From RI-242 sp038246255 (lineage in GTDB: Bacteria; Planctomycetota; UBA1135; GCA-002686595), in assembly GCA_038246255.1 (NCBI GenBank), contig JBBRWC010000037.1, forward strand, positions 1 to 33,002: a DNA stretch of 33,002 nt, written 5' to 3'. The translations under genes and the position numbers were made by a program. Below, in pieces: positions 15,553 through 22,611 of the stretch. The notes under the pieces were generated by a model, which saw only the letters and a list, made by a program, of their open reading frames with translations, searched no databases and had not been told where the DNA came from. Every line of letters begins with the position of its first letter. Position 1 is the stretch's first letter.

Positions 15553-16863
15553 GTGATCGCTTCCAGGCCCTCCGTCGTCCTCGCCGCCGGCCTGCGTCTG
15601 CCCCAGGCCCGCGCGGGCGGGGCCTTCGCAGCCGAAAACGCCGGCCACTTCGGCGCGGCGTGCGCACGCGAACTCATCGCCCGCACCGGCCTCGATCCCG
15701 CGCTGTTCGACGAAGTCATCGTGGGCTGCGTCGGCCCGCCCCACGACCAGACGAACGTCGCACGCGTGATCGGCCTGCGCGCAGGTGTCCCGCGCGCCGT
15801 GCCCGCGCGCACCGTCGCGCGCAACTGCGCGAGCGGGCTCGAGGCCGTCACAAGCGCTGCGGCTTCGATCCAAGCGGGCCACGGTTCGCTCTACCTGTGC
15901 CTCGGCGTCGAGGTGATGAGCGCGTACCCTTTGATCTACAACCAGCGCGCCACCGACTTTTTCGGGCGCCTCGCGCGAGCGCGCTCACCGTCGGCCAAAG
16001 CGGCGGCCCTCGCCACGTGGCGTCCCGCGCTGCTGAGCCCGCGCATTGCGCTGTCCGAGGGACTGACCGATCCCGTGTCGGGATTGATCATGGGCAAAAC
16101 CGCGGAGAACCTTGTGCGCGACTTCGGATTGACGCGCGAGCAGTGTGATGCCTACGCGCTGCAAAGCCACCAGCGCGCCGCACGCGCCGTCGGTCGCGGC
16201 CGTTTTGCCAAGGAGATTGTGCCCTACCTGCCGCTTGCGTCTAGCGCGAACCAGGCGGCGCTGGAGGCCGACGAAGGTATCCGCGCGGACCAGAGCATGG
16301 AGGCCCTAGCCAAGCTCAAGCCCTACTTCGAAAAGCCCGACGGGGTTGTGACGGTCGGCAACTCCTGCGGCATCACCGATGGTGCGACGGCCCTCGTGGT
16401 CGCTGAAGAGGGCCGCGCGCGCGAACTCGGCTTGACGCCGCTCGCACGCCTCAAGGGCTTTGCCTGGGCCGGATGCGATCCTGCGCGCATGGGGCTCGGA
16501 CCGGTCCACTCGACCGCGAAGCTTCTCGCCCAAACGGGCTGCCAGCTCGCGGACATCGGCGCCATCGAAATCAACGAAGCGTTTGCCGCCCAGGTGCTTG
16601 CCTGCGTCGACGCGTTCCGCTCGCGCACCTTCGCACAGAAGGTCCTAGGTCGGTCCGAACCCCTCGGTGACATCGATCCGAAGATGCTCAACCCCAACGG
16701 CGGCGCAATCGCCCTCGGACACCCAGTCGGTGCATCCGGCGCGCGGCTGCTGCTCACCACCGCGCTCGAAATGGCCGAACGGGACGTGGAGCTCGGCCTT
16801 GCGACGCTGTGCATCGGCGGTGGCCAAGGTGGCGCCGCGCTGCTCGAGAGGTGCCCGTCGTGA
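15553..16863 (+). CDS. fadI: Acetyl-CoA acyltransferase / 3-ketoacyl-CoA thiolase
   Basis: 436 residues from a GTG at 15553. Seen: the acyl-accepting Cys in RNCASGLEAVTSAA (C92), the NEAFAAQVLAC segment, catalytic His in ALGHPVGASGARLL (H390), and the second Cys in LCIGGGQGGAALLE (C420), a full thiolase catalytic set. Known: it cleaves 3-ketoacyl-CoA with CoA to acetyl-CoA and a shortened acyl-CoA, the last step of beta-oxidation. The length (about 436 rather than 390) and the internal segment AYPLIYNQRATDFFGRLARA fit the longer FadI / trifunctional-beta type, so the symbol is tentative. The stop overlaps the start of the FadB-type gene (GTGA), a strong sign of a two-gene operon encoding one complex. 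Confidence 0.92.
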   Translation: MIASRPSVVLAAGLRLPQARAGGAFAAENAGHFGAACARELIARTGLDPALFDEVIVGCVGPPHDQTNVARVIGLRAGVPRAVPARTVARNCASGLEAVTSAAASIQAGHGSLYLCLGVEVMSAYPLIYNQRATDFFGRLARARSPSAKAAALATWRPALLSPRIALSEGLTDPVSGLIMGKTAENLVRDFGLTREQCDAYALQSHQRAARAVGRGRFAKEIVPYLPLASSANQAALEADEGIRADQSMEALAKLKPYFEKPDGVVTVGNSCGITDGATALVVAEEGRARELGLTPLARLKGFAWAGCDPARMGLGPVHSTAKLLAQTGCQLADIGAIEINEAFAAQVLACVDAFRSRTFAQKVLGRSEPLGDIDPKMLNPNGGAIALGHPVGASGARLLLTTALEMAERDVELGLATLCIGGGQGGAALLERCPS

Positions 16864-19121
16864 TCGACTTCACTGGACTTCCCTTCCCGTCGGACGCACC
16901 GCCCGCGGGCGCTTCGGTGCGCCTCGTGCGCAACAGCGAGGCGCAAGTCGCCGAGCTGATCCTCGATCCCCCGCACCGCAAACTCGCAGTATTCGACGGT
17001 CCGTTGCTGCGCGACCTCGACCTTGCGCTCTCGGACCTCGAGCGCGATCACAGCGGCCTCGAAGGGCTGATCGTGCGCGGCAGGGAACCACTCGTGTTCT
17101 GCGCGGGCGCGGACATCGAAGCGATCAGCGCCATCGACAACGCCGCGGATGCGCGGCGCCTCGGCCGCCTCGGTCAGGACCTGTTCCAACGGGTCCACCG
17201 CTTGTCGAAGGGCGGCGGCGGCCCCCTGCGTGTCGTCACGGCGGCGGGTGGGCCGGTGCCCGGGGGTGCGTTCGAACTCGCGCTCGCGGGCGATGTGATC
17301 GTGCTCGCCGATGACGACAGCACGCGCATTGGCCTGCCTGAGGTCAAGCTCGGCATTTTGCCTGGTTGGGGCGGATGCCAGCGACTCCCGCGGCGCACGG
17401 GAACATTGATCGCGCTGGAAGCGATCCTTTCGGGCAAGCTCTACCGTGCGCGGGACGCCAAGAAGCGCGGACTGTGCGACCGCGTGACGCCGCCGGAATA
17501 CCTCTACCGCGTTGCCCGCGCCATCGCGGTCGGCAAAGAACGCCTGCAGACCCCCGACCATCGCGCGCGCACGGTCCTCGTCGACCGCAACCCGCTGGTG
17601 CGCGAGTTCGTGCGGCGCCGGACCCAAGCCACTGTCGAGCGCACGACGGGTGGCCATTATCCGGCGGCGTTCGAAGCGCTCGACCTGGTGCTCGACGCAC
17701 ACCGCACGCCGCTCGAGCGCGGCTTCGAGAAGGAAGCCGATGCGCTGGCGCGCCTTGCGGTGTCGCCGGTGTCCAAACACCTCGTCGGCATTTTTCGTGC
17801 GTCCGAAGCGCAGAAGAAGCTCGGTCAGGAGCCGGGTGGCGCAAAGAGCCCGCGGTTCGAGCGCGCGGCGGTGGTCGGCGGCGGAATCATGGGCGCCGGC
17901 ATCGCCAGTCTGCTAGCGCAAAAAGGCATCAACGTGCGACTGTCGGACCTCGCGCGCAGTGCGCTCGACAACGCGTTCCGCAGCCACGAAGCGGCGGTCA
18001 AAAAAGCCGCACGACGCCGCATTCTTTCGGCACCCGCAGCCGATGGTGCGCTCGACCGCTTCGAAATGACCACGCAACCCGTGGGTTTCGGGGCCTGCGA
18101 CCTCGTCATCGAAGCGGTGGCGGAAAAACTGTCGACGAAGCGCGCCGTCCTGGGCGATTTTGCCCGCCGCGTGCGCCAGGGCGCGGTGATTGCAACCAAC
18201 ACGTCGTCGCTTTCGGTCGACGCGATCGCGGCCGAGATCCAAAACCCCGAGCGCGTGGTCGGCATCCACTTTTTCAACCCGGTCGACAAGATGCCGCTGG
18301 TCGAAATCGTGCGCGGCGCGCGCACGAGCGAGGCCACCGTGCGACGTGCCGCGCGCCTGGCCCTGGACCTTGGCAAAACGCCGGTCGTGGTCGCCGATCG
18401 CCCGGGGTTTGTCGTCAATCGCCTGCTTGGACCGTACCTCGACGAAGCTTTGCGGCTGTTCGAGGAGGGCGCGAGCCCGCGGGAACTCGACCGCCGCGCG
18501 CGTGCGTTTGGACTGCCAATGGGCCCGTTTGAACTGCTCGACCGCGTGGGTCTCGACATCGCGAGCCACGCTGCGCGCTCCCTCGAAGATGCATTTGGCG
18601 ACCGCATGCGCGCGAGCACGATGCTCGAACCGCTGGTCGCCGCCGGCGACCTCGGCGACAAGTCCGGCCGCGGTATCTACGCCAAACGCGGCAAGGAGAA
18701 GGTGCTCAATCCCCTGCTCGTTCGTCCCCCCCACGCACCTGCGACGAGCGAACTGTGGGGCCCCGAGCAGCTTGAACGTTTGATTCTCCCGCTGATCAAC
18801 GAAGCCGCGCGCTGCATCGAGGAGAACGTCGTCGCGAGCGCCGCCGAACTCGACCTCGCCGCCGTGTTTGGCATGGGATTCCCGCCGTTCCGCGGCGGTC
18901 CCCTGACGCTGGCGGACGAACGTGGCGCACACGACGTCATCGCCGCGCTCGAGCGCTGCGCCGCCGAACCCGCGGTGGCGCGCCGCTCGGGTGGGCCCGA
19001 ACGCTTCGCTCCCGCGCCGATCCTCCTGGAACTCGCGCGCACGGGCGGCCGTTTCCACCGCACGCCGAGTGTTGCGGCCGCGAGCGCTCGCTCCGCACCG
19101 GCTGGCGAAAGCGCGACCTGA
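16860..19121 (+). CDS. fadJ: Multifunctional fatty-acid oxidation protein (enoyl-CoA hydratase / 3-hydroxyacyl-CoA dehydrogenase), FadB/FadJ type
   Basis: 753 residues from a GTG at 16860 that overlaps the thiolase stop; an in-frame GTG three codons earlier is an alternative. The N-terminal crotonase domain (about 1-230) has CAGADIEAI (oxyanion region) and the two acid residues of the hydratase site, E139 (GGAFELAL) and E161 (GLPEVKLGILPGWGG). The middle dehydrogenase domain starts near 338 with the NAD fold VVGGGIMGAGIASLLAQKG and has catalytic H470 in HFFNPVDKMPLVEI. The C-terminal 3HCDH repeats include LLDRVGLDIASH and GMGFPPFRGGPL. Known: it carries out the two middle steps of beta-oxidation and pairs with the thiolase. 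A short Asp-rich insert (ADDDSTR) sits between the two hydratase acids. The symbol follows the thiolase call and is tentative. Confidence 0.92.
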   Translation: MIDFTGLPFPSDAPPAGASVRLVRNSEAQVAELILDPPHRKLAVFDGPLLRDLDLALSDLERDHSGLEGLIVRGREPLVFCAGADIEAISAIDNAADARRLGRLGQDLFQRVHRLSKGGGGPLRVVTAAGGPVPGGAFELALAGDVIVLADDDSTRIGLPEVKLGILPGWGGCQRLPRRTGTLIALEAILSGKLYRARDAKKRGLCDRVTPPEYLYRVARAIAVGKERLQTPDHRARTVLVDRNPLVREFVRRRTQATVERTTGGHYPAAFEALDLVLDAHRTPLERGFEKEADALARLAVSPVSKHLVGIFRASEAQKKLGQEPGGAKSPRFERAAVVGGGIMGAGIASLLAQKGINVRLSDLARSALDNAFRSHEAAVKKAARRRILSAPAADGALDRFEMTTQPVGFGACDLVIEAVAEKLSTKRAVLGDFARRVRQGAVIATNTSSLSVDAIAAEIQNPERVVGIHFFNPVDKMPLVEIVRGARTSEATVRRAARLALDLGKTPVVVADRPGFVVNRLLGPYLDEALRLFEEGASPRELDRRARAFGLPMGPFELLDRVGLDIASHAARSLEDAFGDRMRASTMLEPLVAAGDLGDKSGRGIYAKRGKEKVLNPLLVRPPHAPATSELWGPEQLERLILPLINEAARCIEENVVASAAELDLAAVFGMGFPPFRGGPLTLADERGAHDVIAALERCAAEPAVARRSGGPERFAPAPILLELARTGGRFHRTPSVAAASARSAPAGESAT

Positions 19122-19137
19122 CGCTACGCCCTAAGCC

Positions 19138-19185
19138 GCGCCCTACACTGCGCCCTACACGGCGCCCTACACTGCGCCCTACACT
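19138..19185 (+). repeat. 12-bp tandem repeat, four copies (unit GCGCCCTACACT)
   Basis: Units at 19138, 19150, 19162 and 19174; one has a single change (ACG for ACT), and a degenerate copy lies just before (about 19125-19137). It occupies the 130-bp gap between the FadB-type gene and transketolase. Confidence 0.9.
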
Positions 19186-19230
19186 GCGATCCCGCCGCAC
19201 GCCGCGCGCAAGACCGCGCAAACAAGCCGC

Positions 19231-19236
19231 TATCCT
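19231..19236 (+). promoter_or_regulatory. Candidate -10 element (TATCCT) for transketolase
   Basis: CGCTATCCTGC ends 15 bases before the ATG at 19252. Transcription from it would leave a leader of only about 9 bases, or about 36 if the second ATG (19279) is used. The same GCTATCCTG octamer-plus lies before the first CRISPR repeat. Confidence 0.35.
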
Positions 19237-19251
19237 GCGCCCCGCCCCGCC

Positions 19252-21297
19252 ATGCCCCGTTCCATCGCCCCGCTTGCCATGACGCCCTTTACCGCCATCG
19301 ACCGTGCCTGTGTCAACACCCTGCGCGGCCTTGCGATCGACGCGATCGAGCAGGCTAAGTCCGGCCACCCCGGCCTGCCGCTCGGCGCGGCGCCGATGGC
19401 GTACGTTTTGTGGAGCCGGTTCCTAAAGCACGACCCGAGCGCCCCCACCTGGCTCGATCGGGACCGCTTCGTGTTGAGTGCCGGACACGGTTCGATGCTC
19501 CTGTACGGCCTTTTGCACCTGTATGGCTACGGACTTGCGATCGAAGAGCTTAAGCGCTTCCGCCAGCTCGGCAGCAAGACTCCCGGCCACCCGGAGTACC
19601 GTCACACAGTCGGTGTTGAGGCCACGACCGGCCCGCTCGGGCAGGGCTTTGCCAACGCCGTCGGCATGGCGATCGCGGAGCGTTATTCCGCCGGGCTGTT
19701 CAACCGCGAGGGCCACACCGTCGTCGACCACCACACGTGGGTTCTCGTGGGCGACGGCGACCTGATGGAAGGCCTGTCGTACGAAGCGGCGAGCCTCGCG
19801 GGCCACCTCGGGCTCGGCAAGTTGATCGCGCTCTACGACGCCAACGACATCAGCCTCGATGGGCCGACGTCGATGGCTTTCACGGAGGACGTGGGCGCGC
19901 GCTTCGAAGCCCTCGGATGGCACGTGCAACGGGTCAAGGACGGTGACACGGACCTCGAGGGCATCGCGGCGGCCCTAGCAGCGGCGCGCACGGAAACAAA
20001 ACGCCCGTCAATGATCGTCGTGAAAACCACGATCGGTTACGGCGCTCCCAACAAGGCGGGCTCGTCGAAGGCACACGGCGCGCCGCTCGGAGCCGATGAA
20101 CTCGCCGCGACCAAGCGCGGCCTCGGGCTCGATCCGCAGCAGTCGTTCGCGGTGTCCGAGGATGTGCGCAAACACTTCGCAGCCGCGGCGAGCAAGGGCG
20201 CGGACACACGCGCCGCATGGGAAAGCCGCCACACGGCCTGGTCGAGCGAGCACCCGCAGCTCGCCGCGCTGTGGAGCCTCGCCCAGGCGGGCACCCTGCC
20301 GAAGGGATGGGACGAGGAACTGCCCCACTGGACCGCCGCCCAGGGCGCCATAGCGACCCGCGATTCGGGTGGAGCGGTGCTCGGCGCGCTCGCGGCCCGC
20401 ATCCCCTGGCTGTTTGGCGGCGACGCGGACCTGTCTGAATCCACGAAGACCAGCATCGCAAAGGGCGGCGACTTCGACGGGCAAACCGGGAAGGGGCGCA
20501 ACGTGCGTTACGGCGTGCGCGAGCACGCGATGGCCGCGATCGCCAATGGCATCGCCTACCACGGGGGCGCACGCACCTTCACGGCGACGTTTTTCTGCTT
20601 CTCGGACTACATGCGCCCTGCGATTCGTTTGGCGGCGATGAGCAAGCTGCCCGTCGTGTTCGTCTTCACCCACGATTCCCTCGCCGTCGGCGAGGACGGG
20701 CCGACGCACCAACCGGTTGAGCACTTGCTCTCCCTGCGCTCCGTCCCAGACCTCGTCGTATTGCGCCCGGCGGACGCCAACGAGACGCGCGAAGCGTGGT
20801 GCGTGGCGCTGCGCCGCACCGACGGCCCCACCGCGCTCGTCCTCTCGCGCCAGAAGTTGCCGACCGTCGACCGACGCTCGTCCGGGGATGCGAGCGATGT
20901 CCGTCGCGGCGCCTACGTCGTCGGCGAGGCCAAGGACGGCCAGCCGCGCGCCATTCTGATCGCCACCGGATCCGAAGTCGCGCTCGCACTCGCCGTGCAG
21001 GAGCGCCTCGCGGCCCAGGAGGTGCACGTGCGCGTGGTTTCGATGCCGTCCTGGGAGCTGTTCGCCGCCCAGGAACCGGGTTACCACGCCGCCGTGCTGC
21101 CGCGGGCCGTCCCGACGCGCGTCTCGATCGAAGCGGGCCGCACGCTGGGTTGGGAGCGCTGGATCGGCGCGGGCGGTCTGGCGATCGGCGTGGACACCTT
21201 CGGCCACTCCGCACCTGGAGACGAAGTCCTCGCCCACCACGGACTCAGCGTCGAAAAAGTGTGCGAGCGCGTGCTCAAACACCTTGCCGCGCGGTGA
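19252..21297 (+). CDS. tkt: Transketolase
   Basis: 681 residues, normal for the family. Transketolase moves two-carbon ketol units between sugar phosphates in the pentose phosphate pathway with thiamine diphosphate. Seen: IEQAKSGHPGLPLGAAPMAY at the N-terminus (His of SGHPG), LSAGHGSMLLYGLLHL, the ThDP/metal motif GDGDLMEGLSYEAASLAGHL, the pyrimidine-domain VREHAMAAIANGIAYHGG with catalytic Glu, FTHDSLAVGEDGPTHQPVEH, and the C-terminal domain with RVVSMPSWELFAAQ. The conserved part starts at about residue 13, so either ATG (19252 or 19279) would give a full enzyme; the first is used. No Shine-Dalgarno is seen. It converges on the M20 peptidase gene with an 18-bp tandem repeat between. Confidence 0.95.
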   Translation: MPRSIAPLAMTPFTAIDRACVNTLRGLAIDAIEQAKSGHPGLPLGAAPMAYVLWSRFLKHDPSAPTWLDRDRFVLSAGHGSMLLYGLLHLYGYGLAIEELKRFRQLGSKTPGHPEYRHTVGVEATTGPLGQGFANAVGMAIAERYSAGLFNREGHTVVDHHTWVLVGDGDLMEGLSYEAASLAGHLGLGKLIALYDANDISLDGPTSMAFTEDVGARFEALGWHVQRVKDGDTDLEGIAAALAAARTETKRPSMIVVKTTIGYGAPNKAGSSKAHGAPLGADELAATKRGLGLDPQQSFAVSEDVRKHFAAAASKGADTRAAWESRHTAWSSEHPQLAALWSLAQAGTLPKGWDEELPHWTAAQGAIATRDSGGAVLGALAARIPWLFGGDADLSESTKTSIAKGGDFDGQTGKGRNVRYGVREHAMAAIANGIAYHGGARTFTATFFCFSDYMRPAIRLAAMSKLPVVFVFTHDSLAVGEDGPTHQPVEHLLSLRSVPDLVVLRPADANETREAWCVALRRTDGPTALVLSRQKLPTVDRRSSGDASDVRRGAYVVGEAKDGQPRAILIATGSEVALALAVQERLAAQEVHVRVVSMPSWELFAAQEPGYHAAVLPRAVPTRVSIEAGRTLGWERWIGAGGLAIGVDTFGHSAPGDEVLAHHGLSVEKVCERVLKHLAAR

Positions 21298-21302
21298 GCG
21301 CC

Positions 21303-21348
21303 GCGCGGTGCTCGTTCGCGGCGCGGTGCTCGTTCGCGGCGCGGTGCT
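21303..21348 (+). repeat. 18-bp tandem repeat, about 2.5 copies (unit GCGCGGTGCTCGTTCGCG)
   Basis: Perfect copies at 21303-21320 and 21321-21338 and a partial third to 21348. The first eight bases also occur at 21289-21296 across the transketolase stop. It fills the 58-bp gap between two convergent genes, where a terminator would be expected. Confidence 0.85.
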
Positions 21349-21355
21349 GCGTGCC

Positions 21356-22375
21356 TCAGCCCGCGCCCAGAAGCCGTCGCGCGAGCTCCTCGAAGCGCCG
21401 CGCGCCGGATTCGAAATCGACGGTGGTGAGGCGCTCGTGGTCGGTGTGCGCGTCTTCGATGCGACCGGGGCCGATCAACAGGCGCCGGCCGAAGTTCGCC
21501 AGAAACGGCGCGTCCGTCGCAAACGCCACGGGCACCGCCTTTTCGCCCTCGGGCACATGGAACTCCACCGGCCCGTAGTGTTCGCCGAGCTCGATCTCGA
21601 CACCCTCCTCGAGCGCAGCGCGCAGGAGATCGATGACCCGCTCGGGCGGCTCGACCGCGCGCACCATCACGTCCGCCTCCGCCGCGTCGGCGACGACATT
21701 GGACGCGCGCCCACCGCCGATCGTGCCGATATTCATGCTGCCGGATCCGAGCAGCGGGTGTTCGCCCCAGCTCGTTCCCACGAGCCGCGCGCAGCTACAT
21801 ACGAGCCGATGGACCGCCGACGGCCCGGCGGGTTGGGAACTGTGTGACAACGTGCCCGAGGCGACGAGCCGTGCTTTGACGATGCCCTTGTGCGCGCTGA
21901 CGAAGCGCCCCCCCGTGGGTTCGCCGATGACCGTGTGCTCGGGCGCTCGCCCGTCGCATAAACGCCCCGCGCAGAGCGCCGCGCTCGCCGCCTGCGCGCC
22001 CGCGCCATCGACCTCCTCGCCCACGGTCAACAACAACCCGATGTCGCGCTGCCCGCTTTTTACGAGCTGAGTGATCGCGATCGCCATCGCGAGCGCCTGG
22101 CCCTTTGCGTCGCACGCCCCGCGGCCATGCACCGCGTCGCGCGTGATGCGCGGGCCAAAAAACGGCGGCACCGTGTCGAGGTGTGTGCAAAAGAGCACCC
22201 GCGGCGCACCGGCGCGTGCGAGCACGTTGGCGCGGCCGGGTGCGACGGCGTGGAGCTCGACGTCGAGGCCAAGCGCGCGAAGGTGGCAGGCGACAGCCTC
22301 GCCGTAGTCGGCCTCGCGCCCGCTCGTGCTGTCGATCGCGATCCAGTCGGCGAGGGTATGGGTCCACTCCTGCAT
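21356..22375 (-). CDS. M20-family metallopeptidase/deacetylase (ArgE/DapE/CPG2-like)
   Basis: 339 residues from the ATG at 22375 (MQEWTHTLADWIAIDSTSG). Seen: first metal ligands CTHLDTVPPFFGP (His, Asp), bridging Asp in GRGACDAKGQALAMA, catalytic Glu pair in LTVGEEVDGAGA, fourth-ligand region TVIGEPTGG, dimerisation-domain text KGIVKARLVASGTLSHSS, and a final His in DAHTDHERL. All metal positions are present. Known: family members remove acyl groups or terminal residues (acetylornithine, succinyl-diaminopimelate, dipeptides) in the cytoplasm. The short length and sequence style are nearest to the acetylornithine/acetyl-lysine deacetylase branch, but substrate cannot be fixed. No arginine or lysine genes are adjacent. 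It is divergent from the TMTC-like gene (236-bp gap). Confidence 0.87.
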   Translation of the reverse strand: MQEWTHTLADWIAIDSTSGREADYGEAVACHLRALGLDVELHAVAPGRANVLARAGAPRVLFCTHLDTVPPFFGPRITRDAVHGRGACDAKGQALAMAIAITQLVKSGQRDIGLLLTVGEEVDGAGAQAASAALCAGRLCDGRAPEHTVIGEPTGGRFVSAHKGIVKARLVASGTLSHSSQPAGPSAVHRLVCSCARLVGTSWGEHPLLGSGSMNIGTIGGGRASNVVADAAEADVMVRAVEPPERVIDLLRAALEEGVEIELGEHYGPVEFHVPEGEKAVPVAFATDAPFLANFGRRLLIGPGRIEDAHTDHERLTTVDFESGARRFEELARRLLGAG

Positions 22376-22611
22376 GGTGCGACGAGCGTACGGCCCCCAG
22401 CGCCCCGCGCCGAGCGTTCCCCGCCCGCGGGGCCCGCGCGCCCAAAGGCGCCGAACCGGTTGCCCTTGGCGCTGGGATCCCACAGGGGGCTCCCCTTTCC
22501 CGCGGCCCACGGTCAAACCCGGAACCTGTGACCGCCCACCCCCGTCCTTCGGGGCCCCGCGCGCCGCTACCCCGGTTTGCGCCCACCCCCGAGCGCACTA
22601 CCATCCCCCCC